Counted from the stretch's first letter, positions 29,530 to 38,555 are shown. The stretch: DNA of 64,000 nucleotides from Streptomyces shenzhenensis (GCF_003688995.1 NZ_PENI01000026.1:62001-126000), one strand, 5' to 3'. Notes: generated by a model from the letters alone, not told the origin. Numbers and translations are program-made.

Positions 29530-31059
29530 CTAACGTTCCAGGGACCCGTTGAACCGGCGGGGCAGTGCCAGCGGGTTGTCGTCCCGCAGTTCCGGCGGGA
29601 GCAGGGCCTCGGGGGTGCTCTGGTAGACGACCGGCCGCAGCCAGCGCTCGATCGCCGTGCCGCCCACGGAGGTCGAAGTGGACGTCGTCGCCGGGTACGG
29701 GCCACCGTGGTGCTGCGCGGGCGCCACCGCGACCCCCGTCGGCCAGCCGTTGACCAGGACGCGCCCGGCCAGCGGGGTCAGCTCGGCCAGGATCTCGGCG
29801 CCGCGGCCGGCGCCCGCCGCCTCCTCGGCGGACAGCTGCACGGTCGCGGTGAGGTTGCCGGGCAGACGGGACAGCACGGCGCGGACCTCCGCCTCGTCCT
29901 CGTAGCGGGCCACGACGGTCACCGGTCCGAAGCACTCCTCCAGGAGGAGGTCGTACGCGCCCTCCTCGGCCAGCTTGGCGGCCGGCACCGTGAGGAAGCC
30001 CGGGCTCACCGTGTGCTCGCCGCCCGCGCCCGGGGTGACCGGCGAGTCCACGCCGTCGAGTCCGGTGCGTTCGGCGACCCCGGCGATGAAGTTGTCCCGC
30101 ATGCGGTGGTCCAGCAGGACCCCGGCCTCGGTGTCGCTCACGGCGTCGGTCAGGGACTTCACCAACTGGTCGCCCGCCGCGCCGGAGGGCGCGAGCACCA
30201 GGCCCGGCTTCACACAGAACTGGCCGACGCCGAGGGTCATCGACCCGGCGAGGCCGGTGCCGATCGCCTCGGCGCGCTCGGCGGCGGCGGCCTCGGTGAC
30301 GACGACCGGGTTCAGGGAGCCCAGCTCGCCGTGGAAGGGGATCGGGACCGGCCGGGCGGCCGCCGCGTCGAACAGGGCACGGCCACCGCGCACGGAACCG
30401 GTGAACCCGGCCGCCGCGACCAGCGGGTGCTTGATCAGTTCGATGCCCGCCCCGAAGCCGTGCACCAGGCCGACGACGCCCGCGGGGATGCCGTGCTCGG
30501 CGGCGGCCCGCCGCAGCGTGTCGGCGACCAGTTCGGACAGGGCCGGGTGGTCGGGGTGGGACTTGACGACCACCGGGTTGCCCGCGGCCAGCGCGCTCGC
30601 GGTGTCGCCGCCGGCGACGGAGAAGGCGAAGGGGAAGTTGGACGCCGAGTAGACGGCGACGACGCCGAGCGGGACCTTGATGCGGCGCAGGTCCGGGACG
30701 GGCGGGGTGGCGGTGGCGTCGGGGTGGTTGATGATGACGTCGAGGAACGCGCCCTCGTCGACGATGTCCGCGAAGGCCCGCAGCTGGTAGCTGGTGCGGG
30801 CGAGCTCGCCGGTCAGCCGGACCGGGCCGAGCGCGGTCTCCGCGTCGGCGGCCTCGATCAGCCGGTCCCGGGCCGCGTCCAGGCCCGCCGCGGCCGAGCG
30901 CAGGAAGGCCGAGCGGACCGCGCGGTCGGCCAGTGCGGCGCGCGCGGCGTGGGCGGCTCGGACGGCGGCGTCGACCTCCTCGGCCGTGGCCTCCACCGCG
31001 ACCTGCTCACGCTGCTTCCCGGTACGCGGGTCGACACTCCAGACTGGTGCTGCTGCCAC
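29530..31059 (-). CDS. Alpha-ketoglutarate semialdehyde dehydrogenase
   Basis: A 509-aa NAD(P)+-dependent aldehyde dehydrogenase of the KGSADH/fatty aldehyde subgroup. The general-base Glu is in PFHGELGSLNPVVV and the catalytic Cys in GVGQFCVKPGLVL. Cofactor segments YSASNFPFAFSVAGGDTASA and VVKSHPDHPALS are present. It would oxidise 2,5-dioxopentanoate to 2-oxoglutarate at the end of pentose and uronate oxidation, matching the KdgD and IlvD/DapA-like genes elsewhere in the window. GTG 31059 is chosen because GGAGGG lies six bases upstream; ATG 31089 is the alternative. It is divergent from an IclR gene. Confidence 0.88.
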   Translation of the reverse strand: MAAAPVWSVDPRTGKQREQVAVEATAEEVDAAVRAAHAARAALADRAVRSAFLRSAAAGLDAARDRLIEAADAETALGPVRLTGELARTSYQLRAFADIVDEGAFLDVIINHPDATATPPVPDLRRIKVPLGVVAVYSASNFPFAFSVAGGDTASALAAGNPVVVKSHPDHPALSELVADTLRRAAAEHGIPAGVVGLVHGFGAGIELIKHPLVAAAGFTGSVRGGRALFDAAAARPVPIPFHGELGSLNPVVVTEAAAAERAEAIGTGLAGSMTLGVGQFCVKPGLVLAPSGAAGDQLVKSLTDAVSDTEAGVLLDHRMRDNFIAGVAERTGLDGVDSPVTPGAGGEHTVSPGFLTVPAAKLAEEGAYDLLLEECFGPVTVVARYEDEAEVRAVLSRLPGNLTATVQLSAEEAAGAGRGAEILAELTPLAGRVLVNGWPTGVAVAPAQHHGGPYPATTSTSTSVGGTAIERWLRPVVYQSTPEALLPPELRDDNPLALPRRFNGSLER

Positions 31060-31100
31060 CGCGGGTCCCTCCACAAGTATCAGGGTCATTCACCAGGTTC

Positions 31101-31116
31101 GTTCGATATGCTGAAC
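31101..31116. promoter_or_regulatory. Candidate IclR operator
   Basis: GTTCGATATGCTGAAC (arms GTTC and GAAC around an AT-rich centre) lies between the divergent KGSADH and IclR genes, where an IclR-family dimer would be expected to bind and control both. Confidence 0.5.
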
Positions 31117-31180
31117 GCCGTCTCAGGTGATGAATATGCTGTTGGAGACTATTTCCCGTCCAACGAAGGGGTCAAGGGCG

Positions 31181-31954
31181 ATGTCGGCAGGCGAGACAGG
31201 TGGCGGGGCGCAGGTCAAGTCCGCGGTGCGGACCGTCGAATTGCTCGAGTACTTCGCCGGCCGGCCCGGTATGCACTCCCTCGCGGCCGTCCAGGAGGCC
31301 GTCGGGTACCCCAAGTCCAGCCTGTACATGCTGCTGCGCACGCTCGTGGAGCTGGGCTGGGTGGAGACGGACGCGACCGGCACGCGTTACGGCATCGGGG
31401 TGCGGGCGCTGCTCGTGGGGACGTCGTACCTCGACGGCGACGAGGTGGTGGCCGCGGCCCGCCCCACGCTGGACCGCCTGTCGGACGACACGACGGAGAC
31501 CATCCACCTGGCCCGTCTGGACGGCACCAACATCGTCTATCTGGCCACCCGCCAGTCGCAGCACTATCTGCGCCCGTTCACCCGCGTCGGCCGCCGGCTG
31601 CCCGCGCACTCCACGTCCCTCGGCAAGGCGCTGCTCGCCACCCACACCGACGAGCAGGTGCGCAAGCTGCTCCCGGAGACCCTGCCCGCCCTGACCGAGC
31701 ACACCATCACCGACCGGGAGAAGCTCATCGAGGAGCTGCACCAGGTCCGGGAGCAGGGCTTCGCCGTCGACCGGGAGGAGAACACGCTCGGGCTGCGCTG
31801 CTTCGGCGTCGCCATCCCCTACCGCACCCCCGCCCGCGACGCGATCAGCTGCTCGGTGCCGGTGGCCCGGCTGACGCCCGCCCACGAACAGATGGTCAAG
31901 GACGCCCTGTTCGACGCCCGCGACCGGCTGACGCTGGCCACGCGCAGGCTGTGA
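31181..31954 (+). CDS. IclR family transcriptional regulator
   Basis: A 257-aa regulator. The N-terminal winged helix-turn-helix is around SAVRTVELLEYFAGRPGMHSLAAVQEAVGYP, and the C-terminal IclR effector domain includes ARLDGTNIVYLATRQS, HSTSLGKALLA and DREENTLGLRCFGVAIP. ATG 31181 follows GAAGGGG; ATG codons at 31127 and 31130 would add an unusual tail. Divergent position suggests it senses a sugar-acid intermediate and controls KGSADH. Confidence 0.9.
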   Translation: MSAGETGGGAQVKSAVRTVELLEYFAGRPGMHSLAAVQEAVGYPKSSLYMLLRTLVELGWVETDATGTRYGIGVRALLVGTSYLDGDEVVAAARPTLDRLSDDTTETIHLARLDGTNIVYLATRQSQHYLRPFTRVGRRLPAHSTSLGKALLATHTDEQVRKLLPETLPALTEHTITDREKLIEELHQVREQGFAVDREENTLGLRCFGVAIPYRTPARDAISCSVPVARLTPAHEQMVKDALFDARDRLTLATRRL

Positions 31955-32054
31955 CGGACGCCGGCGGCTGCGGTCCGTCGCGATCGCGGCCTGCCGAACA
32001 CCGGGCTCACGGGACACGGTTCTCTGAGCACACGATGAGAAAACGGGGTCAACA

Positions 32055-32080
32055 GGAACGTTTCCCGCCGTCTCCTCGTC
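32055..32080 (+). promoter_or_regulatory. ECF-type promoter for the PBP gene
   Basis: GGAACG (32055-32060), 16 bp, CGTC (32077-32080) matches the GGAAC-N16/17-CGTC pattern of SigE-class ECF sigma factors. It would start transcription about six bases before ATG 32093, explaining why that start has no good ribosome binding site. Confidence 0.65.
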
Positions 32081-32092
32081 CTTGTGTGCGGG

Positions 32093-33550
32093 ATGAACAA
32101 GACGATCAGGCGGGCGTCCGTCTTCGCGCTGCTGCTCGTGCTCGCCCTGCTCATGCGGGCGACCTGGGTGCAGTTCTACGACGGCAAGGCCCTCGCGGAC
32201 GACAAGGACAACCGGCGCAACGCGATCCAGACGTACGCGGCACCGCTCGGGAACATCGTCGTGGCCGGGAACGCGGTCACCGGCTCGGCGCGCACGTCGG
32301 GGGGTGATCTCGCGTACAAGCGCACCTACAAGGACGGCGCGCTGTACGCCGCGGTGACCGGCTACGCCTCGCAGAGCTATGCGCCCACCCAGCTGGAGGG
32401 CATCTACCAGGACCTGCTCAACGGCACGGACACCCGGCTCAAGACCGTCATGGACACGGTCACCGGCGAACGGGCCGCCCCGGGCGATGTGATCACGACG
32501 ATCGACCCGGACGTGCAGAAGGCGGCGTACGACGCGCTCGGCGACAAGAAGGGCGGCGCCGTCGCGATCGACCCGAAGACCGGCCGGATCCTCGCGGTCG
32601 TGTCGACCCCGTCGTACGACCCGGCCACGCTCACCGACGCCAACACCGCCGGGTCCGCCTGGAAGCGGCTCAACGCCGACCCCGACAAGCCGCTGACCAA
32701 CCGCGGGCTGCGCCAGCCGCTGCCGCCGGGCTCGACGTTCAAGCTGGTCGTCGCGGCGGCGGCGCTGGAGGACGGGCTGTACCCGAACGTGGACGAGCGG
32801 ACCGAGAGCCCGGACCCGTACCGGCTGCCCGGCACCACGCGGGACCTCGCCAACGAGAACACCTCCGCGCCCTGCGAGAACGCCTCGATCCGCACCGCCC
32901 TGCGGTACTCCTGCAACAATGTCTTCGCGAAGATGGCCGTCGACCTCGGCCAGGACAAGGTGAAGGCGATGGCCGACAAGTTCGGCTTCGACGACGACAA
33001 GCGGGACGTGCCGGTGCGGGCCTACACCAGCGTCTACCCGTCCGGCATGGACGACGCGCAGACCGCCCTGTCGGGCATCGGCCAGTTCGACGTGACCGCG
33101 ACCCCGCTGCAGCTGGCCATGGTGTCGGCCGCCATAGCCAACGGCGGTGAGCTGGTCTCGCCCCATATGGTGTCGCAGATCACCGACAGCGGCGGCGATG
33201 TGCTGCAGAACTACGACGACAGCGCCGGCCGCACCAGGATCGTCAGCTCCACTACCGCCGAACAGCTCCGGTCTGCGATGCAGACGGTGGTCGAGCAGGG
33301 CACGGGCACCAACGCGCGGATTCCGGGTGTCACCGTCGGCGGCAAGACCGGCACCGCGCAGCACGGCGAGAACAACAGCAAGACGCCGTACGCCTGGTTC
33401 ACCTCCTACGGCACGTCCGACACGTCGGGCAAGGAGGTCGCCGTCGCGGTGATGGTCGAGCAGTCGGACGCGGCGCGCTCGGAGGTCAGCGGCAACGGGT
33501 TGGCTGCGCCGGTTGCGCAGGCGATGATGCGGGCGGCGCTGAAAAGGTGA
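32093..33550 (+). CDS. Class B penicillin-binding protein (transpeptidase)
   Basis: A 485-aa membrane-anchored peptidoglycan transpeptidase. One N-terminal membrane helix (about 5-25) is followed by the dimerisation region and the catalytic domain. SxxK is STFK at 214-217, SxN is SCN at 273-275 and KTG is at 418-420, all intact. The size resembles Streptomyces PbpA-like proteins (compare SCO1875). The ECF-type promoter directly upstream suggests induction by cell-envelope stress. Downstream lies the wreck of an ECF sigma operon. Confidence 0.93.
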   Translation: MNKTIRRASVFALLLVLALLMRATWVQFYDGKALADDKDNRRNAIQTYAAPLGNIVVAGNAVTGSARTSGGDLAYKRTYKDGALYAAVTGYASQSYAPTQLEGIYQDLLNGTDTRLKTVMDTVTGERAAPGDVITTIDPDVQKAAYDALGDKKGGAVAIDPKTGRILAVVSTPSYDPATLTDANTAGSAWKRLNADPDKPLTNRGLRQPLPPGSTFKLVVAAAALEDGLYPNVDERTESPDPYRLPGTTRDLANENTSAPCENASIRTALRYSCNNVFAKMAVDLGQDKVKAMADKFGFDDDKRDVPVRAYTSVYPSGMDDAQTALSGIGQFDVTATPLQLAMVSAAIANGGELVSPHMVSQITDSGGDVLQNYDDSAGRTRIVSSTTAEQLRSAMQTVVEQGTGTNARIPGVTVGGKTGTAQHGENNSKTPYAWFTSYGTSDTSGKEVAVAVMVEQSDAARSEVSGNGLAAPVAQAMMRAALKR

Positions 33551-33569
33551 CCGCTGTTGTGCTGCCGAG

Positions 33570-33639
33570 GTCCGGTCGTGGTTCGGTGCCGGCCGGTGGG
33601 GGCCGGCCGCGCAGTTCCCCGCGCCCCTTCAGGGCGCTG
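33570..33639 (+). repeat. Intergenic palindromic repeat at sigma pseudogene junction
   Basis: It contains GGTCGTGGTTCGGTGCCGG and then GCGCAGTTCCCCGCGCCCCT followed by TCAGGGCGC, the same element as at 56840-56893 (inverted) and, interrupted, at 18929-19050. It ends about ten bases before the first recognisable codon of the truncated sigma factor. Confidence 0.6.
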
Positions 33640-33647
33640 CCCTGCCC

Positions 33648-33966
33648 GGCGGCTACTTCACGCCGCGTGGGCACCTGTTGACCGGCGAGCCGGATGCCGC
33701 CGACGATCTGGCCGCGGACGCGCTGCTCGCGCTGTGGCACCGCTGGGACCACCGCGAGGAGCGCACCGAGAACCCCGATGTGGCGGGCGTCGTCGATGTG
33801 CAGGAGGCGCTGCGCGGACTGCCGTTCAGGAAACGGGCGTGCGTGGTGCTGCGGCACGCCTTCGACCTGTCGGAGCGGGAGACCGCGCTCGCCCTGGGGA
33901 TCTCCGTGGGTACGGTGAAGAGCCAGACGTCGAAGGGCATGGCCGAGCTCCAGCGGCGGCTCGGCT
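33648..33966 (+). pseudogene. Truncated, internally deleted SigE-family ECF sigma factor
   Basis: One frame reads YFTPRGHLLTGEPDAADDL, the end of region 2.1/2.2, then jumps after about 20 residues straight to a full region 4 (DVQEALRGLPFRKRACVVL; SVGTVKSQTSKGMAELQRR). Roughly the first 15-20 residues and the whole promoter -10 recognition region plus linker (about 40 residues) are missing. The 5' end abuts a palindromic repeat and no start codon with a ribosome binding site exists. It cannot be a functional sigma factor. Confidence 0.75.
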
Positions 33967-34054
33967 CCCGGGACCTGCCCCGGACGGTGCCCGCGGCGGT
34001 GGGGGCGCCGCCCCGCGCGGGGACGGCCGCGGCCCTGCGGGTACCCGGCGGCGG

Positions 34055-34703
34055 GAGGTGCCCGAGGGGGTGCCGGAGGAGGTGCGCGCCCGGCTGCGCG
34101 CGGCGGCCGGGGCGCACCGCCCGGACCGGGCGCGCATGCTGGCCCGGACCGAGCGGGGCAGGGCCGCCGGTGACCGGCCCGGACCAGGGAACGCACCGAC
34201 GCCGAGGGGCGGTTGGGTCCGGGTGGCCGGCGCCACCGCGGCGGTCGCCGGGGTGCTCGCGGTCTGCGGCTACGGGGTGGCGTCCGGCGTACGGTAGGAC
34301 CCGCCCCCGCGGCGGACCGTCGCGGCCTCGCCCGCCCCGGCGGCGCGGTCGACCCGCACAGCAACGCGTTCTGGGCGCAGAGCGAGGTGACCCTGAGCAC
34401 GGCGCGGCCGCTGACCTCCCTGAGCGTGCGGCTTGCGGTCGCCCGGACCGGCGGTGTGACCTCCACCGGGGCCTGGCGCACGCTGCCCGAGGACGACTTC
34501 ACGCTGACCGCCCGGGAGCGGGGCGGCTTCCTCGTCTTCACCTGGACGCTCAGAGCGGGGCGTACGGTCCCGGCGGGGGACTGGATCTTCGCCGGGCAGT
34601 ACGACCACGACCGCGGCGGCCGGGACGCCGGGGACGACCGCTACACGATCACCGGCACGACGGGCAACGCGCCACCGTGACAGGCGACTTCACCGCGCGA
34701 TGA
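34055..34703 (+). pseudogene. Frameshifted membrane protein downstream of the sigma remnant
   Basis: Pieces of one protein are spread over three frames. VPEEVRARLRAAAGAHRPDR with a membrane helix (TAAVAGVLAVCGYGVA) lies in one frame up to about 34290. DPHSNAFWAQSEVTL to EDDFTLTARERGGFL lies in a second frame (about 34350-34660). TVTGDFTAR lies in a third, ending at 34703. The order is that of the membrane protein usually encoded after this type of ECF sigma gene. At least two frameshifts are needed to read through. Confidence 0.65.
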
Positions 34704-34837
34704 CCAGGCGGACCCGACGGGACGGAGCGGGGGACGCCCGGGCGGTTGACGGCACCGGGCGGCGGACACAATGCAGAGGCGGGAGCCGTCGCCGACGGTG
34801 ACCGCCGAGCCGGGAGCGGACGGAGGGGGACACCGCG

Positions 34838-35260
34838 ATGGATCTGACGCCGATCGTGACACCGGGGGCCCAGGCGCTGGTCGCCGCCATCATGACCGAC
34901 GGGTGGGAGCGGGTGCGCGGCTGGCTCGCGGCCCGGTGGAGCGGGCGGACCGGCGAGCCGGCGGACGAGATCGAGCGGCGGCTCGACGACGCGCACCGGC
35001 AGCCGGCGGGCCGGGACCCGGACGACGGCCAGGACCCGGACGACGGTGCGGCGCGGGCCCGGCTCACCGCCCGCTGGACCGCCTTCCTGCTGGCCGCCGT
35101 CGCCGAGCGGCCCGAACTCCTCGGCCTCGTCCGCGAACTCGGCACACCCGCCGGAGCCCTGCACGACAACAGCAACAGCAACAACAACAGCGGAACGGTC
35201 ACCTCGCTCGTCCAGAGCCGTGATGTGCACGGCGGAATCCGGCTCGGCCCGGGCTCCTGA
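34838..35260 (+). CDS. Small hypothetical protein with DVHGGI-type tail
   Basis: A 140-aa soluble protein of unknown function. The N-terminal half is helical (GAQALVAAIMTDGWERVRGW). The centre is acidic (PDDGQDPDDG). A helix TAFLLAAVAERPELLGLVRE is followed by an Asn/Ser run and the terminal VQSRDVHGGIRLGPGS. This R-D-V-H-G-G-I signature recurs at the ends of many actinomycete proteins of signalling or conflict type, in my recollection. GGAGGGGG precedes the ATG at good spacing. It is isolated between pseudogenes. Confidence 0.7.
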   Translation: MDLTPIVTPGAQALVAAIMTDGWERVRGWLAARWSGRTGEPADEIERRLDDAHRQPAGRDPDDGQDPDDGAARARLTARWTAFLLAAVAERPELLGLVRELGTPAGALHDNSNSNNNSGTVTSLVQSRDVHGGIRLGPGS

Positions 35261-35289
35261 GCGCCACCGCGCCGTCCGCGGGCGTGCCG

Positions 35290-35418
35290 GTTCGGAGCCC
35301 GTGGACGCGGTCGGCGGCCGCCAGTCGCCGAGGTCGCCGGCCGGGGTGTGCGACGCGGCCTCGGCGTCGGTGAACTGCGGCCGGTCCGCAGGGACGGTGA
35401 CCGTGGCGCCGGGGGGAG
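35290..35418 (-). pseudogene. Pectinesterase C-terminal remnant
   Basis: One minus-strand frame reads PPGATVTVPADRPQFTDAEA and goes on to AASHTPAGDLGDWRP. This resembles the end of secreted pectinesterases (GPGA, RPQL, EAA-HT, YLGDW). No upstream catalytic part is present and flanking sequence is non-coding, so this is a leftover 3' end beside the intact pectate lyase gene. Confidence 0.45.
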
Positions 35419-35514
35419 CCGTGCCGGCCGAACGGGCGGGGGCCTCGCCGCGGCCCCGCCGGTGGTGGGGGCGGGCCGGGGCGGCGGGGCCCCGGCCCGT
35501 GCGCGCGGGGCGGG

Positions 35515-36852
35515 TCAGCCGAGCCGGCCGGCGCCCGCGCGGTGGTCGACGATGCCGGGCACGGCCCGGGCCGGGTCGACCCTGGTCCGCAGGGTGGGCG
35601 TCCAGCCGGCGCCGGACTGGAGGGTCTCGCCGGGTACCTCGGCGTTGTGGACGGCGATCAGATCGGTCCGTACGCCGTTGACGTAGTTGTCGTCGGCGGT
35701 GAGCGGCGCCTCCTTCCACTTCTTCAGGATCGACCCCGCCGTGACGCCGTCCGCGAGGGTGAACGCGTTGTGCTCGGCGACGAGTTGGGACTCCATGCCG
35801 ATGCCGAAGCTGTAGCCGTAGCCGGGCTCGGCGACGAAGTGGTTGTTGTAGGAGTCGACCTGTCCGAAGCGGACCCGGGGCGCGCGCTCGACCAGGTTCG
35901 CGAACAGGTTGTGGTGGAAGGTGACCTTGAGGTGGCCCCGGTCGACCGCGGCGGTCGCGGCGCTGTCGCTGTTGCCGATCAGGATCGTCTTGTCGTGGTC
36001 CCTGAAGACGTTCCAGGAGGCCGTGACGTAGTCGGCACCCTTGACGATGTCCAGTTCACCGTCGTGCTGTTCGTAGATCCGTCCGTAGTGGTACGGGTGG
36101 GTGCTGTCGGGGTGGTCGCCGTCGGTGAAGGTGTTGTGGTCGATCCACACCTGGGTCGAGCCGTAGATCACCGCGCTGTCGTACTCGGAGTTCCAGTTGC
36201 CGTCGGCGGTGTCGGTCGGGTCCCACTGCGGGAAGCAGTCGAGCGGGCTCTCGAAGGTCAGGTTGCGGACGATGACGTTGTCGACGTCCTTGATCTGCAG
36301 GCTCGCGCCCTTGAAGCCGGCGTCCCTGCCGATGCCGACGATGGTCGTGTTGGCCGGGACGAACGCCTTGATGAAGGCGTCCTGGCGGGCGGCGGAGGCG
36401 CGGCGCAGTCCCTCGGGGCTGTCGGCGGGCTCCTCGTCCAGGGTCCTCTCGCGGCCCCATTTCTCCGGGGAATAGGTGTCCAGGTAGGTGGCGAAGTCGT
36501 AGCCCGGCGCCTGGAAGGAGGCGCAGTCCGGGCCGTCGGCGTCGATGGTGCCGCTGACTCTGACGATCTTCGGCGCGCTGCCGCCGTCGGCCAGGGCGGC
36601 CTTGAACTCCTCCCAGGTGGTGACGGTGTAGACATGCGCGCGGGCGGCGGCGGCGCCGCCGGTGGTGCCGGTGCCGTGGGCGCCCCAGCCGTCGTTCGCG
36701 GGCAGCACCTGGCGGGTGACGTCGGCGCGGTGGGCGGGCTGCGCGGCAGCGGTGCCGGTGACGGCGAGCACGAGGGCGGTGCAGCTCACGGCGACGGCCA
36801 CACGAGCACGAGTGGCACGAGTGGCACGTTCATGACATGCAGAGATACGCAC
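35515..36852 (-). CDS. Secreted pectate lyase, polysaccharide lyase family 1
   Basis: A 445-aa secreted enzyme that cleaves polygalacturonate by beta-elimination. An N-terminal signal peptide (ARVAVAVSCTALVLAVTG, cleavage after AAAQPAHA-like sequence) precedes a right-handed beta-helix. The PL1 motif VWIDHNTFTDGDHPD and the catalytic-Arg region LFANLVERAPRVRFG are present. Its length exceeds the PL1 minimum because of long surface loops. GTG 36852 follows GAGGAG. It sits immediately downstream of a sugar-binding lipoprotein gene on the same strand. Confidence 0.92.
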   Translation of the reverse strand: MRISACHERATRATRARVAVAVSCTALVLAVTGTAAAQPAHRADVTRQVLPANDGWGAHGTGTTGGAAAARAHVYTVTTWEEFKAALADGGSAPKIVRVSGTIDADGPDCASFQAPGYDFATYLDTYSPEKWGRERTLDEEPADSPEGLRRASAARQDAFIKAFVPANTTIVGIGRDAGFKGASLQIKDVDNVIVRNLTFESPLDCFPQWDPTDTADGNWNSEYDSAVIYGSTQVWIDHNTFTDGDHPDSTHPYHYGRIYEQHDGELDIVKGADYVTASWNVFRDHDKTILIGNSDSAATAAVDRGHLKVTFHHNLFANLVERAPRVRFGQVDSYNNHFVAEPGYGYSFGIGMESQLVAEHNAFTLADGVTAGSILKKWKEAPLTADDNYVNGVRTDLIAVHNAEVPGETLQSGAGWTPTLRTRVDPARAVPGIVDHRAGAGRLG

Positions 36853-36868
36853 GGTCGGGTCTCCTCGG

Positions 36869-36919
36869 TTAGTCCGATACGAGCCAGGTGATGTCCACGT
36901 CGTACAGCCGCACGACGTC
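36869..36919 (-). pseudogene. Possible C-terminal protein fragment upstream of pectate lyase
   Basis: A short frame ends DVVRLYDVDITWLVSD and stop, which has normal codon use and looks like a genuine protein end. Its upstream sequence is not protein-like, so only a fragment remains. The parent family is not identified. The remainder of 36920-37100 contains a GC-rich hairpin just after the solute-binding protein stop and nothing else recognisable. Confidence 0.25.
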
Positions 36920-37100
36920 GCGCGGCGACCTGCGGGCTCGGCGCTCGTCTCGTCGTTGTGCGCCGGCCCGACCTGTCTGCGGGTGAGTGACACGATGGTG
37001 TGTCTTCGGGACAGGGGGTGGGGAAGGCGGGGCGCGCGGGGAGCCGTGCGCCCGGCCCACGCCGGCCGGCGGCTCCCCGCCGCCGGGGCCCGTCGGGCAG

Positions 37101-38438
37101 TCAGTGGTTCTGCTTCCAGTCGGCCTGCGCCTTGTCGAGCTGGTCGGCCAGGGTGTCCAGGAAGTCCTTCGCGCTCATCTTCCCGAGCAGCAGCTTCTGG
37201 AAGTTCGGCTCGTTGTCGGCCTTCGAGATGGTGTTCCAGTCGGGCAGGTAGTACGGCAGCTGCACGATCTTGGTGCCGGTCCCGTTCAGCGCCTCCGCCG
37301 CCAGCTTCGTGGGCTCGGCCCGCTGGATCCAGGCGTCCCCGGCCGCGTCGGTGTTGGCCGGGACCTGGCCCGCGGACTCGTTGAACTTGGAGTTCTCCTC
37401 GTGCGACAGCGCGAACTCGATGAACTTCCAGGCCGCCGCCTTGTTCTTGCTCGACTTGAACAGGCTCAGCCCGTCGACCGGGTTGGACACCTGCACGCGA
37501 GTGCCGTCCTCCAGCGTCGGGTTCGGAATCCCGCGGAACTTCCCGTCGCCAAGCGCCTTCAGATGGTCCTGGTAGGAGCCCAGGTTGTGGCTCAGCATGC
37601 CGATGGTGCCGCTGTCCCACTGGGCGACCATCTTGGTGAAGTCGTTGTTGACGTCGGCCGCCGGGGTGACCTTCTTGTACAGCGCGACGTACTTCTCCAG
37701 GGCCGCCACGTTCCGCGGGTCGTTGACGGTGGTCCTGTCGCCCTTCCAGAACGAGGTGATGCCGGTCTGCCCGTACACCGCGTCCAGGGCCGGCGCGATG
37801 GCGCCCTCGCCGCCCCGGATGGTGAAGCCGAACCGGTTCTTGCCCTGGTCGGTGAGCTTGTCCGCGGCGTCGTAGAACTTCGACCAGGTGGTCGGCGCGT
37901 CGAGGCCGGCCTGCTCGAACAGGTCGGTGCGATACCACAGGGTGCCGTTGTTGGCCGAGGTCGGCACCTGGTAGAGGTCGTCCCCGCCGCCCGCCGACTT
38001 GGAGATCGCCAGCAGGCCGTCGTTCAGCCTGCCGTTCAGCGAACTCTTCGCGACCCGGTCGTCGAGCGGCTCCAGCGCCCCCTGCACCGCCACCGCGGCG
38101 AGCATCGCCGTGCCCACGCCGCCGACATCGGGCAGCCCGCCGCCCTGGATGGCGGTGTCGTACTTCGACTGGGCGCTCGCGGCGGGAATGCCGACGTACT
38201 CGACCTTGATGTCCGGGTACTTCTTCTCGAAGTCGGCGATGACCTGCTTCCAGATGTCGGTGCGCACACCGCCGTTGTTGTCCCAGAAGGTGATCGTGCC
38301 CTTGCCCGAGCCCTCGTCGCCCTTGTCCCCCGCGCTGCCGCTGCCGTCGTCACCGCAGGCGGTGGCGGTCAGCACGAGCACGGAGCCCAGGGCGACGGCC
38401 GTGGCGGCGCGCCTGCTTCTGCGGATGCTCTTCATCAT
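37101..38438 (-). CDS. Sugar ABC transporter substrate-binding lipoprotein
   Basis: A 445-aa extracellular solute-binding protein family 1 member with signal peptide and lipobox VLVLTATAC. Family features are IQGGGLPDVGGVGTAMLAA, YQVPTSANNGTLWYRTDLF and NPVDGLSLFKSSKNKAAAWKF. The two permeases of the same operon lie 3.7 kb upstream, past GH43, PmoA-like and Gfo/Idh genes. No ATPase is present; the shared MsiK-type ATPase encoded elsewhere is the likely energiser. Substrate probably a pentose or uronate oligomer. Confidence 0.9.
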   Translation of the reverse strand: MMKSIRRSRRAATAVALGSVLVLTATACGDDGSGSAGDKGDEGSGKGTITFWDNNGGVRTDIWKQVIADFEKKYPDIKVEYVGIPAASAQSKYDTAIQGGGLPDVGGVGTAMLAAVAVQGALEPLDDRVAKSSLNGRLNDGLLAISKSAGGGDDLYQVPTSANNGTLWYRTDLFEQAGLDAPTTWSKFYDAADKLTDQGKNRFGFTIRGGEGAIAPALDAVYGQTGITSFWKGDRTTVNDPRNVAALEKYVALYKKVTPAADVNNDFTKMVAQWDSGTIGMLSHNLGSYQDHLKALGDGKFRGIPNPTLEDGTRVQVSNPVDGLSLFKSSKNKAAAWKFIEFALSHEENSKFNESAGQVPANTDAAGDAWIQRAEPTKLAAEALNGTGTKIVQLPYYLPDWNTISKADNEPNFQKLLLGKMSAKDFLDTLADQLDKAQADWKQNH

Positions 38439-38555
38439 TGTCGGCTCTCTTCATTCTGGTTCCAACGGGGATGTGACGGTGTGGGGGGTGTGTCCGATCT
38501 CGCGGTCGCCGGTGCGCACCGACGACCGTGGTGCCGTGTCCTGGTCCGCGGGGGC

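Noticed and set aside
28916..29935. Minus-strand open frame across the repeat cluster
   Set aside because: It is composed of decayed repeats and runs into the KGSADH gene out of frame; no start signal.
33557..34297. Frame covering the sigma region as a single gene
   Set aside because: Its first half is a shadow of the sigma remnant; only its last part (from about 34055) carries real protein similarity.
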